From Smallanthus sonchifolius (lineage: Eukaryota > Streptophyta > Magnoliopsida > Asterales > Asteraceae), in the NCBI GenBank assembly GCA_023525975.1, contig CM042021.1:109041501-109105500 (forward strand): a stretch of 64,000 nt of DNA, read 5' to 3'. Below are positions 10,693 through 22,915 of the stretch, in pieces. The translations under genes and the position numbers were made by a program. Within the stretch, counting starts at the first letter, position 1; each line of letters begins with the position of its first letter. The notes under the pieces are model-generated. The model saw only the letters and a program-made list of their open reading frames with translations. It was not told the DNA's origin and made no database searches.

Positions 10693-12007
10693 TTATGGAT
10701 CACCCCACAAGTTCAGATGAAGCTGAGCACTCAAGACGGGACAAGTGGTCCGATGCGACATCTCCGCGCCCTTCTTATCGCGGATCTCAATGTCGAGCTC
10801 CTGAAGCAGCAAAACCCACCGGATTAGCCGGGGTTTGGCATCCTGTTTGTTGAACAGGTGCCGAATGGCTGCGTGATCGGTGAATACAATGGTCTTTGAT
10901 AGGACGAGATAAGACCGGAATTTATCGAAAGCGAAGACAACAGCTAGGAGCTCTTTCTCTGTCGTGGTGTAATGCTCATGTGCATCATTGAGCGTCTTGC
11001 TCGCATAATAAATCGGGTGAAACTGCTTCTCTCTCCTCTGTCCTAAGACCGCCCCAACAGCGAAGTCACTCGCGTCACACATGATCTCAAATGGCAGCTT
11101 CCAATCAGGAGCCACCATGATAGGGGCATTCACCAACTTCTCCTTCAACAAATCGAATGCACTGAGGCACTCGTCAGAGAACACGAACTGGGCTTCCTTC
11201 TCAAGAAGCTGGGTCATCGGTCTGGCAATCTTAGAAAAATCTTTGATAAAACGCCTGTAAAAGCCCGCATGACCAAGGAAGGTCCGAATAGATTTCACAG
11301 AAGTCGGCGGGGGCAGCTTAGATATGATGTCAATCTTAGCTCTATCAACCTCAATCCCCGCGCGTGAAACCTTGTGCCCAAGCACAATGTCCTCCTTCAC
11401 CATGAAGTGGCATTTCTCCCAGTTCAACGCCAGATTGGCTTCTTTACACCTAGCCAACATCCTCTCCAGATTCTCGAGGCAATGATTAAAAGAACACCCA
11501 AACACAGAAAAGTCATCCATGAAAACCTCCATGGAGTCCTCAATCATATCATGGAAAATGGCCACCATGCAACGCTGGAAAGTGGCCGGAGCATTACACA
11601 ATCCAAAGGGGCCGATAAGCAAATGTGCCATAGGGATATGTGAATGTCGTCTTCTCCTGGTCCTCATGAGCAATCGGGATCTGGAAGTAGCCAGAAAAGC
11701 CATCCAGGAAACAATAGAACATCTTTCCCGCTAATCTCTCCAACATCTAATCAATGAACGGGAGGGGAAAATGATCTTTCCGAGTAGCATCATTGAGTTT
11801 GCGGTAATCGATGCAAACTCTCCAACCGGTGACTGTACGAGTAGGAATCATCTCATTCCTCTCGTTGGTGATGACAGTCATACCTCCCTTCTTAGGGACA
11901 ACCTGAACCGGGCTAACCCAAGGTGAATCGGAGATGGGATAGATCAAACCAGCATCCAGTAACTTAATCACCTCCTTCTTCACTACCTCCTGCATGTTCG
12001 GGTTCAA
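10693..12007 (-). pseudogene. Athila reverse transcriptase - RNase H (broken)
   Basis: RT palm starts with KEVIKLLDAGLIYPISDS, VVPKKGGMTV and GWRVCIDYRKLNDATRKDHF. A TAG at 11747-11749 lies in IDQMLERL (CAG to TAG). A small deletion near 11620-11660 shifts the frame inside the block before MPFGLCNAPATF. The catalytic FMDDFSVF is intact at about 11510-11530, and the thumb reads LGHAGFYRRFI. RNase H follows with IMCDASDFAVGAVLGQ, YTTTEKELLAVVFA and FTDHAAIRHLF. The C-terminal DHLSRL motif is lost in a frameshift near 10760. Tandem placement with protease upstream and integrase downstream is normal. Confidence 0.93.
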
Positions 12008-13126
12008 CCTCCTCTAGTGCTGCACAGCGGGCTTGTAGTCATCCTCCATAAGGATCTTATGGGTACAGAAATAGGGATTAATTCCCTTAATGTCCATAAT
12101 CCTCCATGCAATAGCCTGCTTGTGCTGCTTCAGCACCTCCAGTAGCCTCTCCTTCTCATCACTCGTCAAATCAGAGGCGATAATGACGGGTAATCGAGAC
12201 TCACCATCTAAAAAGGAATACTCCAAATGGCTCGGGAGCTCCTTAAACTCAACAGGTGGTGGGTCCTCAATAGAAGGCCGCTCAATCGGCTCAGACTCTC
12301 TATCAACTATAGCAAAAACCGCTGAACACTGGGGAAACTCATAGCTCTCCTAGCTATGCAACTGATCATCAAACTGATCCTCACCAACCGGATCAAATGT
12401 CTCTCCCCCTACAATCTGGGTGTCCAGGGACTCCTCCTCAGCTGTGTCCTGGAGATGATCACTCACACAAGAATAAACAGCCTCAACAAAGTAAAGTGAA
12501 TCATCCTGATTCTGGGTATGCTACATGGATCTCCCTACATCAAAGGTCACTTCCTCTTCATCCACCCTCAATGTAAGCCTCCCCGAATACACATCAATCA
12601 GGGCCTTGGCAGTGGCCAGGAACGGTCGACCTAGGATAATAGGGACATTCTTGTCCTCATCCATGTCCAGAATCACAAAGTCTATAGGAAACACAAAACG
12701 ATCAACCTTAACCAACATATTCTCCACTATCCCTCGCGGATACTTGACCGAGCGATCGGCCAGCTGGATACTCATGCGTGTCAGTGTAGGTTCTCCTAAC
12801 TCAAGCTTAGCAAATACCGCATATGGCATGAGGTTAATGCTAGCACCAAGGTCAGCTAAGGCGTTGCTAACCGACAAGCTACCTATCAAGTAGGGGATGG
12901 TAAAACTCCCCGGATCTCGTCTCTTATCCGGTAGCTTGTTCTGAATCACCGCCGAACACTCCTCATTCAGCGTCACCTGAGACAACTCCTCCAATTTCCT
13001 CTTATTTGTGAAGATATCCTTCAAGAATCTCACATACTTAGGCATCTGAGCTAGAGCCTCCACAAATGGTAAGTTGATATTCAACTGCTTAAACAACCCT
13101 AAAAACTTACCATACTGCTCCTCCAT
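12008..13126 (-). pseudogene. Athila protease and protease-RT linker (broken)
   Basis: Aspartic protease that would process the polyprotein. The active-site region reads ADLGASINLMPYAVF, where DLGAS replaces the usual DTGAS; such a change is commonly seen in Athila. The flap and the later block NVPIILGRPFLATAKALIDV are clear, ending near DEEEVTFDVGRSM at 12521. Upstream of the active site is the usual Athila stretch ALAQMPKYVRFLKDIFTNKR. From 12520 to 12008 the linker to RT is cut by stops; a piece at 12226-12014 (LPVIIASDLTSDEKERLLEVL) is still recognisable as the region just before the RT fingers. Confidence 0.88.
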
Positions 13127-14832
13127 CTTCTACTTCTTCAATCTGCCAGGGTATGGAACGGCGGGAGTGTAATCTCTCACAGGCTCACGAGGACGCGATG
13201 TGCTGGCCGGTTTACCCCTCGGCGGTGTCTCATCAGGAATCTCAATCACAACCTCCTACTCAGATGACTCATGCACAGGAACTTGTGGGTCCGGTCCTAT
13301 GTCTCTACCGCTCCTCAAAGTGATGGCCTTCACATGAGCCTTGGGATTGGGCTCAGTGTTGCTAGGCAGGCCACCTGGCGGTCTCTCAGAAAGAAGCTTC
13401 GCGATCTGCCCGACCTGGTTCTCTATGGTCTGGATCGAAGCTTTCTGATTCCTCAACTCAGTTTCATGCGTGTGGAAACGCTCCTCCATGTACCGGTTCT
13501 GCTTCTCTGCCAACTGATTCTGACTCTCTGAGCTGGCAAGTAGCCGTGCAACCATGTCCTCTAAACTGGATTTACCCTCAGGTGCGGGTGGTGGACCGCT
13601 GCTAGAACCTTGGCCTTGAAACTGGCCCTGATGAGGTCGAAACTGGGAACTCTGTCCCTGAGACTGGTGGGACTGATGCTGGAATGGGGGGCGCTGAGTG
13701 AATCCGGGTGGTTGCTGGCTATTGTTGCCAGACTTCCAACTGAAATTCGGGTGATTCCTCCACCCCGGATTATATGTGTTGCTGTAGGGATTATTCTGGG
13801 GACGATTCTGGTTGGACATGAAATCAACCTGCTCGTGGCCCCCCTGATCCCCAACCTGACAAGCACTCGTGGGATGCGCCCCACCACAAAACTCACACAA
13901 GGACCGGGCCTTGTGGACGTGCATCTGATCAATCTTGGTGGAAAATACTTCCACCTGGGCAGCTAAAGAGGTAATTCCATCCACGTGATGGACACCCTAC
14001 CTCTGGGTTCTCGCTCGGGAAGTATGCTGAGTGTAGGTCTTCGATGCCACCTTCTCTAGCAAGTCATACGCCTCCTGGGGTGTCTTTGTTCCAATGTCTC
14101 CACCCGCGTATGCGTGAATCAGCTGCTTCCAGTCATCTCTAGACCATTGTAGAAGGTCTCACACTGCTGCCACTTCAACAATCCATGGTGGGGAACCTTC
14201 CTCATCAGTTCCTTGAATCTCTCCCACGCCTCATAGATCGTCTCCCCGTCGCCCTGCTAGAAAGAAAGAATCCTAGCCCTCAACTTTGATGTTTTCTCCG
14301 GAGGGAAGTACTTTTCTAAGAATTTAGCAGCCATCTGGTCCCAAGTACTAATGGACCTAGGGGGAAGTGACAGTAACCAAGCCTTGGCTCAATCCCGTAA
14401 GGAAAACAGGAACAACCAGAGCCGAATAGCATCGTCGGTAGCGTCACGAATTTTGAAAGTGGCGCAAATCTCTAAGAAACCGGCCAAATGAGTATTAGGA
14501 TCCTCGTGATCCTTGCCATCGAACTGACACATGTTCTGCACCATCTGTATAATGCTGGATTTGATCTCGAACTGATGTGCTCCAACCGTTGGCCTATTGA
14601 TGCTCGACTCCAAACCCTCAAGTGTAGGTTTGCCAAAATCCGAAAGCGCCCGACCCGCATCCTCGTTCGCCATCTCCTCTACCTCGTCAACAACAACTTC
14701 GTCAAATTCGAGTAACCGGGCCACAAATCGGGAACGGGCTCGCAATCTCCGATGAAGATCATGCTCCGGCTCGGAAGACGGCTCAGGAACCTCCTCGACG
14801 GGAGTTGAGAACATACACGATCTGCACGACAA
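13127..14832 (-). pseudogene. Athila gag (broken)
   Basis: Structural capsid protein. The N-terminal half ends in the retrotransposon gag core: QFDGKDHEDPNTHLAGFLEI, then RLWLFLFSLRD. A TGA at 14389-14391 (CGA to TGA in LRDRAKAW) starts a broken stretch, down to about 13985, with several stops and at least one frameshift. The C-terminal half (13984-13256) holds CEFCGGAHPTSAC, the Athila nucleic-acid-binding finger, followed by a Gln/Pro/Ser-rich linker and a helical segment (ENQVGQIAKLLSERPPG). The start Met at 14832 is the first in the open frame after the leader; translation from a Met further in cannot be excluded. Confidence 0.88.
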
Positions 14833-15116
14833 GTTAGATTTAAATATGCGAACCTAGGACAAAGAAAACAAAAGTTAGACAAAAACAAAAATAAAATAAA
14901 ATAAATAAAAAAAATTGAAAATAAAAATAAAAAATAAAATGGGATAAAAACCAAGATATATATATATATATACAAATTAAGCTAAAAATAACAAGTGAAA
15001 TGCGAAAAATATCTATACACACAAAATTGCAAATAACAACAAGAAAACACGATATTCACAAAAATATATATACTAAATGACTAAAAATTAATTCCAATCG
15101 TTCTCGCAAAACCGTG
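14833..15116 (-). other. Athila 5' leader
   Basis: A/T-rich leader between the primer site and gag, with a short TA run (about 14957-14972). No ORF or structure that I can support. Confidence 0.65.
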
Positions 15117-15134
15117 TCCCCGGCAACGGCGCCA
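15117..15134 (-). promoter_or_regulatory. Primer-binding site for tRNA-Asp
   Basis: On the minus strand it reads TGGCGCCGTTGCCGGGGA, fully complementary to the 3' end of plant tRNA-Asp(GTC) including CCA, as I recall that tRNA. It lies 6 bases from the 5' LTR end at 15141, the right place to prime minus-strand synthesis. Intact. Confidence 0.9.
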
Positions 15135-15140
15135 GAAACT

Positions 15141-16915
15141 TGATGCGTGTAAACTATATATATATTTTTATAAGTATTTTACACAATTAGTTTTAAAAAG
15201 AGTTTTCACCAAATACTAATCACACACACCGGGCAGTGTACCCGTCGGATAGCAATATAGTAAAGGTAAGAACCGGGTATCAATCCGTGGACACGGTGGA
15301 ATGCGATAATAAACCGGGACTAAAATTCAATCAAGTATGGATTAAAGATGTTTAAGTTGATTTAATTAGACTAATATGTAAGAATATAAAACTAAACTAA
15401 AATCAAAAATCAAACAATCAAGGAGAAAATATCTCTTCGGTGTCGAATCCATTTAGAATACATTCAATACATTCATAGAAACATGGCAAATACACGATAC
15501 ATAAATTGACTAAATTCTCGTCAAAGATATCTAATCAAATGACTATTCGGAAAGCTAACATGAATTACACAAACCAACCACCTAAAGTCATACAATGAGG
15601 CTCACGTGTTTAATAATCATGTCAATGTTTATAAAGATTGAACTAGCTTCCGATTAAGGTACACTAATCCAACAACTAGTTGGAAAGATAATATGAAAAA
15701 CACACTATCCACCTCAAGTTGATTAATTTAGACAACAATATGCATTTCTTCAACATACAATGTTCATATAAAGGTTATATAAATTAGGAGGATGTGTCAA
15801 CAATTCCTAGATAAACATAATACTAAATATGACACATCATAACAAATACTTTGTCTTTCCAAACATAAGCATAAGGTTATACATACAAATATAATGATTC
15901 ATAAACAAGACTTTATTCACCATTCCTAATCAAATGCCATAAACTAGTATAATTACATACACCAATCCATGAAAATAAGCATAAATCATAAGTTTTCCAA
16001 CATAATATGACATACACAAATACAAGTCTTGTAAACAACTCAAAATACTTGAATACATAATTTCATCAAAGAATAATCATACGGTTGTCATAACATTAAC
16101 ACAATAATTGCCAATAATCCATGAATGTTGTCAAATGTATCTAAACTTCATCTAAACCAAAGTGAACAGGAGTTTTAGCTCATCATGAGCATCAAAATTA
16201 CAATTAAGCAGGGAAAAATAGTGAGAAACATGATATGAAAACAAGAATCAAACCACTCCTCCAAGCCTAGATGTTGTTGTTGATTTATGGTGATCCTCTT
16301 GATGTTGTATCCTCTCCAAGAATCTTGAAATATGGTTGGAACAAAGAAAACTCGAGCTGGAACAGTAGGTTTTTCCCCTGGGTTGCTGAATGTCTGAATG
16401 AGAATTAAGTTCTGTTTAAATAGAAAAGGGGAGGCACGACCGTGCAAGGAGAGAAGGCACGACCGTGCCTAGCATAAGGACGCGGTCGTGTCTAGGTCTT
16501 GGCACGACCGTGTGACAGAGGTTTGACCGATCCGTAGCTTCCATTGGGTACCACTGATCGAGGACGTACGGTTGTTCAGACTCATGAGATGACACGCGAC
16601 CGTGGGCGGCCAAGGCACGGTTGTGCCTTGGAATTTGGCTTGGCGCAGTCGTGCCAGATGTGGGCGCGACGGTGCCTAGGGTTTGGGAGCTTGGCACGAC
16701 CGTGCCAAATAAGGGCACGAACGTGCCTCCATCACAGAAACCCAAAAACTTCACTTGTTTATCCTAGAATCTTCCTGTTTATTCACCAAGCTTCACAAAA
16801 ACCTACAAAACAGGAAATGAAGCAAATAAGTGTCTAAACGTTGAATATAACCAAGAATTGATCATTAAATGAGCGAAGTTTTGTGCCAAAAAGATGTGTA
16901 AATACTAACACATCA
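15141..16915 (-). repeat. Athila 5' LTR (complete)
   Basis: It is bounded by TGATG at 15141 and CATCA at 16915, a 5-bp inverted terminal repeat. U3 lies at the high-coordinate side, with the dyad array at 16434-16733 and TATA-like CTATTTAAAC around 16414-16423. R/U5 extends to 15141. The right flank (from 16916) is the integrase finger region of element B, so the Athila landed inside that element. Confidence 0.93.
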
Positions 16916-17616
16916 TGAGCCCCGTTCATGAGAAGAGTACGAAGATTGTCACGGTCCATAATCCAGATATGATTCAGGAAATAAAGTAAACCATTGGGTT
17001 TGGTTTCAAGTTGGAGTTCATCACCACATGCCATCTCATTGTACATGTTTCCTTTAGTGACCGAAAGATGTTGTGCCTCAAATATGCGAATTTGAATGTC
17101 ATTTTGGATTCGGATACTGTGGATCTTGATAGATTCCTTACGACTAAGAGCATCGGCTACGACATTCACCTTACCATGATGGTAACGAATATCGCAGTCG
17201 TAGTCGTTTAAAAGTTCAAACCAACGCCTTTGTCTCATGTTGAGTTCTTTTTTATTGAAGATGTATTTAAGACTCTTATGGTCGGTGTAAACCACACAAT
17301 TAGTGCCATATAAGTAGTGTCTCCAAATTTTGAGAGCAAACACGACCGCACCCAACTCAAGGTCGTGTGTCGTATAATTCTTCTCGTGGACTTTGAGTTG
17401 TCGAGACGCATAAGCAATCACTCTACTTTATTGCATGAGAACACAACCAAGGCCTAAATTAGAAGCGTCATAGTAGACGACAAAGTCATCGTTCCTGTCA
17501 GGAAGAGTCAAGATACGAGCCTCACATAATTTTTGCTTTAGAGTCTTAAATGCTTCATGTTGCTTTGGTCCCCACTCGTACGGTTTGCCTTTATGTGTTA
17601 AGGCTGTCAGTGGCAC
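16916..17616 (-). pseudogene. Element B RNase H and integrase N-terminus (interrupted by Athila)
   Basis: RNase H motifs: VVYYDASNLGLGCVLMQ (the expected Cys is Tyr), ASRQLKVHEKNYTTHDLEL, YTDHKSLKYIF and VVADALSRK, with a stop at 17425-17427 after LMQ. The open frame then gives IRIFEAQHLSVTKGNMYNEM and LETKPNGLLYF, the region before the integrase finger, very like element A. It ends at LLMN where the Athila LTR begins. Confidence 0.88.
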
Positions 17617-18382
17617 CGCGATCTTTGAAAAGTTTGATATGAAACGACGACAATAGCCCGCTAAGCCAAGAAACGAGCGGACTTCCGTAGGGGTTTTTGG
17701 AGCTTACCAGTTTTTCACCGCCTCAATTTTAGCGGAATCCACGTGAATACCCTTCTCGTTGACTATATTGCCCAAGAATTGAACTTCCTTTAGCCAAAAT
17801 TCACACTTGGAGAACTTGGCGTATAATTGTTCCTTCTTCAAGAGGTCCAAAACTAATCACAAGTGTTCTTCGTGTTCCACTTTTGATTTTGAATAAATGA
17901 GGATGTCGTCAGTGAAGACGATCACGAATTTGTCCAAGTACGGTTTACACATGCAGTTCAAAAGGTCCATGAATACCGATGGTGCATTGGTTAGACAAAA
18001 GGGCATAACCATGAACTCATTATGACCGTACCTTGTACGAAAAGCTTTTTTTGGAATATCGGATTCAAGGACTCGTAACTGGTGGTAACCAGAACGAAGA
18101 TCGATTTTTGAGAAATAAGTCGAGCCTTGAAATTGATCAAACAAATCATCAATTCTTGGAAGTGGATAACGGTTCTTCACAGTGAGCTTGTTGAGTTCCC
18201 GATAGTCGATACACATAGGGACAGAACCATCCTTCTTCTTGACAAATTAAACGGGTGTCCCCAAGGAGAAACACTAGGATAAATGAAACCTTTGTCGAAA
18301 AGTTATCAAAGTTGACTTGAAAGTTCTTGCATTTCTGAGGGTGCAAGATGATAGGGTGACTTAGCCACATGATTTGCTCCTG
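17617..18382 (-). pseudogene. Element B reverse transcriptase (broken)
   Basis: The RT core is open at 18216-17857: CIDYRELNKLTVKNRYPLPR, SKIDLRSGYHQLRV, MPFCLTNAPSVF and FTDDILIYSK. Both catalytic Asp remain, while G-to-C and I-to-T changes are visible in neighbouring conserved positions. Upstream fingers (18382-18217) are frameshifted. Downstream, the connection to RNase H holds further stops, including one at about 17706 within KNWEAP. Confidence 0.88.
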
Positions 18383-18385
18383 GCA

Positions 18386-18940
18386 CTAGGTCGATACGGA
18401 ACTCAACTTGACATGTGGGAGGAAGGCCGGGTAGGTCTTCGGGGGATATACTTCTGGAAAGTCTTTGATCACGGGAATGTCTTGGAGACTTTTGCCCTTG
18501 TCTTTCTGGTCCACAATATGTGCCGAGAAAGCTACACACTTCTTTCGTAAGTACTTTTGCGCGGTAGTACAAGACATAAGCTTGAGTCCTTTAGACGGCT
18601 TCTCACCATAGACGTTCAAAATGTTGCCCGAGTTGAGAGGGATACAAATATACTTGTCAAAGCAAACAACTTCAGCATGATGCTTGGTTAGCCAATCCAT
18701 GCCTACTATGATATCGAAACCTCTGAGAGCCATAGGAATAAGATTAATTGAGAAGTCGTGGTCATTCAAGTTTAGGGTACAATCTCTAATGATGGTGTCA
18801 CAAGTAACAGAATATCCACCCGCTACTAATATATCAAAGGATTTGTCTAACTTAATTTGACTCATAGCAAGTTGTGGTTCAAATTCAAAGGACACGAAAC
18901 TCCTATCAGAACTAGTATCAAATAGAATAGAAGCATATTA
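18386..18940 (-). pseudogene. Element B protease (active-site change)
   Basis: A retropepsin-like domain. The active-site segment reads ILFDTSSDRSFVS, where DTGAD is expected, so the conserved Gly of the catalytic turn is Ser. Later GMDWLTKHHAEVVC is the usual second landmark of this family. A TAA at 18938-18940 (CAA to TAA in HQYAS) separates it from gag. The C-terminal end overlaps the frameshift into the DFPEV linker to RT. Confidence 0.85.
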
Positions 18941-20191
18941 GTGATTAATTGGATACATACCATTCACCACATCATTGTTGGCTTGAGCCTCGTTGACATT
19001 AACGTTGAAGGCACGTCCACGAGCTACGGGGTTTGCATTCCCCTGGATCACATTCCCTTGGTTCATATTTCCTTGGTTCATGTTGGCTTGATTCACAACG
19101 ACCAACCTCGAACAACGGTTCCTGAAATGATTAGGGTCACCGCACTCGTAACAAGCATGACCCTGGGTAATGGCAGCAGGAGCAAGAGCAATAGGTTGGT
19201 GGACTTGATTAACTTGTGGAACAACACGACAGGTGTTAGCCATATGTCCATAACGTCCACAAGTGGTACATAGACGACATGGCACGTTAGTCGTGTGATG
19301 GTGTTTGCAGGTGTTGCACAAAGGTAGAGTTCCCACATAAGGCTTCTTGTTGGGGTTGTAAGCATTACGGGCTACTTGAGCTAAAGGTGCAGCAGGAGTG
19401 ATAATAGCAAAGTTCTTGCCTTTTCGCTTCTTACCATTGAAGGAAGACTCAGCCTTGACTTCTTTGGTGGGTTCCGTAGTAGTCTTCTCAACGGTTTTCT
19501 TGGCACCTTTCTTGGACAAGGTCCCTGCCTTAACATAGTTATCTGTCAATGTAGCAGCCAGACGGATTGCTTCCTCTAGTGTGGTTGGATTGCTACCCAA
19601 GACGGTATCTTGGATTTGCATAGGCAGACCATTGATGTACTTTTCAATGGACCTTGAAAGAGGAGTGACCATGTGAGGCACCAGGAGGTTAAGTTCATGA
19701 ATACATGTGGTATAGGCAAGGCTTTCACCACTTTCCTGCTTGAGATCCCAGAACTCATCTTCTAGCTTCTTAACCTCATTACGAGGACAAAACTCATCAG
19801 TCATAAGTGTCTTAACCTCAGCCCAAGGTAGAGCCAGTGCAACTTCCAAACCACGGTTACGCTTTTCCTCGTTCCACCAGGTGAGTGCCTTCTTCTGAAA
19901 GACACTAGTAGCAAAACGAACCTTTAGGTTCTCGGGGCAGTCAACATTGATAAAAGTACCCTCAATACTTTCGAACCAATGGAGAAGTCTAGTGGCTCCT
20001 TCATTCCCATAATACTTGGTGGGGTTGCATGAGTTGAAATGTTTGAATGTGCACGAGGGATATCTTGGAGTTGCATTCTGATTCAGTTGGTTGACCATGA
20101 TTAGTAAAATTGTAGCCATTTGCCGGACAATCCTAGCAGTGAGGTTTTCCCTACGTTGACGAAGAGGAGGCATTCTACAATAGTAAAACAC
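18938..20191 (-). pseudogene. Element B gag (long open frame)
   Basis: Capsid and nucleocapsid protein, 417 codons from the first Met. MPPLRQRRENLTAR at 20173 is an equally plausible start. The capsid core has CTFKHFNSCNPTKYYG, GATRLLHWFESIE and ALTWWNEEKRNRGLEVA. The C-terminal part holds two CCHC-type knuckles: CTTCGRYGHMANTC and CYECGDPNHFRNRC. A basic Lys-rich linker precedes them. The frame closes at 18938-18940, where protease begins, so gag and pol were probably one frame before a CAA to TAA change. It is the least damaged ORF of element B. Confidence 0.9.
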
Positions 20192-20879
20192 AAGAAATAG
20201 TGAATAGGAAATTCATATGATATGAATCATGAATAAGAGTTTATAATAAAATCATGAGATATTTAATAAAACATTGGATGGCACCCATTCAGTTTACATC
20301 ACCAAATGGATACATTGACTGATCAAAATTATTTTAAGTTCACCTAATGTCTAAGAAGTCGTGCTTTAGCCTATAAGTGTACACTCATCCCAAGAATTCC
20401 CAGGAAATCATAATTAGTCCATCGGTTGATTTGGATTTATTCGAAATGCTTTCCTAGACAAAATTTCCTAGAATACAGGCATCCACCCTTCCGGATTGCA
20501 CAAGTTCTCATTCATTATCTAGAATTTACATACTTTTGACGAGAGTTTCATTTGGATTAGACTTTTAAGTCTAAGAGTATGTTTCAAGTAATCCATGTAG
20601 TTTCAAGTAGTTTCATGTAGTCCCTTGAAGTTGTTGTTTATGCATCTGCACCACGTAGATAGAAATAGGTTGATGTAGATAGGCGTAGGTAAGTGGATAA
20701 GGTTCATGTAAAAATAGATGTAAGTATGTGTGTGTGAAGACTTAGGAATAGAATAAGAATAGAGTGAAGTTCCTAATAAAGGACACGAGTTAAACTCATG
20801 TTTTGGACTCCCAGGTTAACGTCTAGGTCATGTGTAACTAATAACTTCAGTCCCTATAACCATGGCTCTGATAGCAATC
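20192..20879 (-). other. Element B 5' leader and primer-binding site (inner copy)
   Basis: Non-coding leader between LTR and gag. The primer site at 20861-20878 reads TTGCTATCAGAGCC on the minus strand, one mismatch from the initiator-tRNA-Met complement TTGGTATCAGAGC; the duplicated copy at 22896-22913 retains GGTATC. No ORF of note. Confidence 0.8.
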
Positions 20880-21889
20880 TGTCACACCCCGGCCGACGGC
20901 GGATTATACGCCGGGGCTGACGCGGTTGTTCAAAAAGCACATGATCAACTATTAAATGCATTACAATATTTATTCATCGTATTAAATATCTGTTACAAGG
21001 AAAATATAAACGTATTGTTCAAATGAAACATAACATGATCAAAACTTAAATTTATTTTAACTAGGTCCGTAGCCCTAAGTGATCAAGCATTGTCATCAAA
21101 CGGGTGCACCTGAAACATGTTAGGTAAATGTCAACTACAAGTAGTTGGTGAGTAACATAGTTTTTGACACCAACAAAGAGTTGAAAATGATTTACAATTC
21201 AATATGTCCAAATCAAATCTAAGACATAAATGTGAAAACATATAAGGTTCCAAAGTGTACATTCAAGCAATGTAATATGTATGGACAATCCACCTAATTG
21301 CGTGATGTAAGATACCAAAATGTATCCACAAATCCGCCAAGATTTGTGTTAAGTAATCAATTGTATTCTCATATAAATGATCATGTTAGGTACTACCTTA
21401 GGCTTGCAGCACAAGTTAATGATTGTACTAAACATGAACACTTGTGTCACCAAGTAATTTAAGACATGAAAGACAAAGGCTTTGCATAAGAACATTGTAA
21501 TTGAATTGTGTATGTAAAGTAATCGTAGACATGTTCCACCCCCGGGTATTTGTAAACAAGAATAATGTTTGAAATTATATAAATAATTATTCTAAAAATA
21601 ATTAATAAATAAATTATGAAATAGAAAAGGTTTAAATATTTGTTGTAAATAAAATAATTATTTAAATTATCTAATAAGTTTCTTTTACTTAAATGGTAAA
21701 TAAAAGAGATATTAAATAAGTGTTAATATTAGTATGCTTTAAATGAAATTAATTGAATTTGTATAATTATTTAAGTATTTCTATGGATTTTAAAATGTTT
21801 AAAATAACTATTCTTTGTCAAAATAATTATTTATATGTTTAAAATGTGAGTTAATAATGTTTAAACAAATGTTTTATAAACATTACTAT
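20880..21889 (-). repeat. Element B LTR, partial inner copy
   Basis: Starts on the plus strand with TGTCACACCCC and matches the first kilobase of the complete LTR at 22916. It ends at the duplication junction. It contains the CAACTA/TAGTTG hairpin at 21132-21147. AT-rich, non-coding. Confidence 0.88.
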
Positions 21890-22237
21890 TTCCAAACCAC
21901 GGTTACGCTTTTCCCCGTTTCACCAGGCGAGTGCCCTCTTCTGAAAGACACTAGTAGCAAAACGAACCTTTAGGTTCTCGGGGCAGTCAGCATTGATAAA
22001 AGTAGCCTCAATACTTTCAAACCATTGGAGAAGTCTAGTGGCTCCTTCATTCCCATAATACTTGGTGGGGTTGCATGAGTTGAAATGTTTGAATGTGCAC
22101 GAGGGATTTCTTGGAGTTGCATTCTGATTCAGTTGGTTGACCATGGTTAGTAAAATTGTAGCCATTTGCTGGACAATCCTAGCAGTGAGGTTTTCCCTAC
22201 GTTGACGACAAGGAGGCATTCTACAATAGTAAAACAC
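21890..22237 (-). pseudogene. Duplicated gag N-terminal fragment, element B
   Basis: Encodes the same N-terminal gag as 20191-19844 (MPPCRQRRENLTAR, CTFKHFNSCNPTKYYG, FESIEATF) and stops at ALAW where the duplication junction joins it to LTR. It cannot make a complete Gag. It lies downstream of the complete LTR and intact-looking primer site, so an RNA starting in that LTR would meet this dead-end frame first. Confidence 0.9.
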
Positions 22238-22895
22238 AAGAAATAATGAATAGGAAATTCATATGTATGAATCATGAATAAGAGTTTATAATAAAATCAT
22301 GAGATATTTAATAAAACATTGGATGGCACCCATTCAGTTTACATCACCAAATGGATACATTGACTTATCAAAAGTATTTTAAGTTCACCTAATGTCTAAG
22401 AAGTCGTGCTTTAGCCTATAAGTGTACACTCATCCCAAGAATTCCCAGGAAATCATAACTGGTCCATTGGTTGATTTGGATTTATTCGAAATGCTTTCTT
22501 AGACAGAATTTCCCAGAATACAGGCATCCACCCTTCCGGATTGCACAAGTTCTCATTCATTATCTAGAATTTACATACTTTTGACGAGAGTTTCATTTTG
22601 GATTAGACTTTTAAGTCTAAGAGTATGTTTCAAGTAATCCATGTAGTTTTATGTAGTCCCTTGAAGTTGGTGTTCATGCATTTGCACCACGTAGATAGAA
22701 ATAGGTTGATGTAGATAGGCGTAGGTAAGTGGATAAGGTTCATGTAAAAATAGATGTAAGTATGTATGTGTGAAAACTTTGGAATAGAATAAGAATAGAG
22801 TGAAGTTCCTAATAAGGGACACGAGTTAAACTCATGTTTTGGACTCACAGGTTAACGTCTAGGTCATGTGTAACTAATAACTTAATTCCCTATAA
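22238..22895 (-). other. Element B leader (outer copy)
   Basis: Second copy of the leader at 20192-20860, nearly identical. No separate gene seen. Confidence 0.75.
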
Positions 22896-22913
22896 CCATG
22901 ACTCTGATACCAA
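22896..22913 (-). promoter_or_regulatory. Primer-binding site for initiator tRNA-Met
   Basis: The minus strand reads TTGGTATCAGAGTCATGG, the standard initiator-Met complement for plant gypsy elements, two bases from the LTR end at 22916. Confidence 0.85.
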
Positions 22914-22915
22914 TC

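Larger units (their letters stand above)
3469..16915 (-). mobile_element. Athila-type Ty3/gypsy element, nearly complete, broken coding regions
   Basis: Read on the minus strand the order is 5' LTR (16915-15141), tRNA-Asp primer site, leader, gag, protease, RT-RNase H, integrase, a long ORF in the env position, a long 3' untranslated region ending in a polypurine tract, and 3' LTR (5120-3469). The RT style (VVPKKGGMTV, GWRVCIDYRKLN, FMDD) and the extra ORF after integrase identify the Athila clade. Visible differences between the LTRs are few, suggesting a recent insertion, yet every gene has stops or frameshifts. The left LTR lacks the outermost 125 bp and its flank does not continue element B, so the target duplication cannot be checked there. 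Confidence 0.93.

Noticed and set aside
16416..16837. Same ORFs in the right LTR
   Set aside because: Copy of the left LTR dyad array; no domain.
21890..22237. A separate gag gene
   Set aside because: It is the tandem duplicate of 19844-20191 and ends at the duplication junction.
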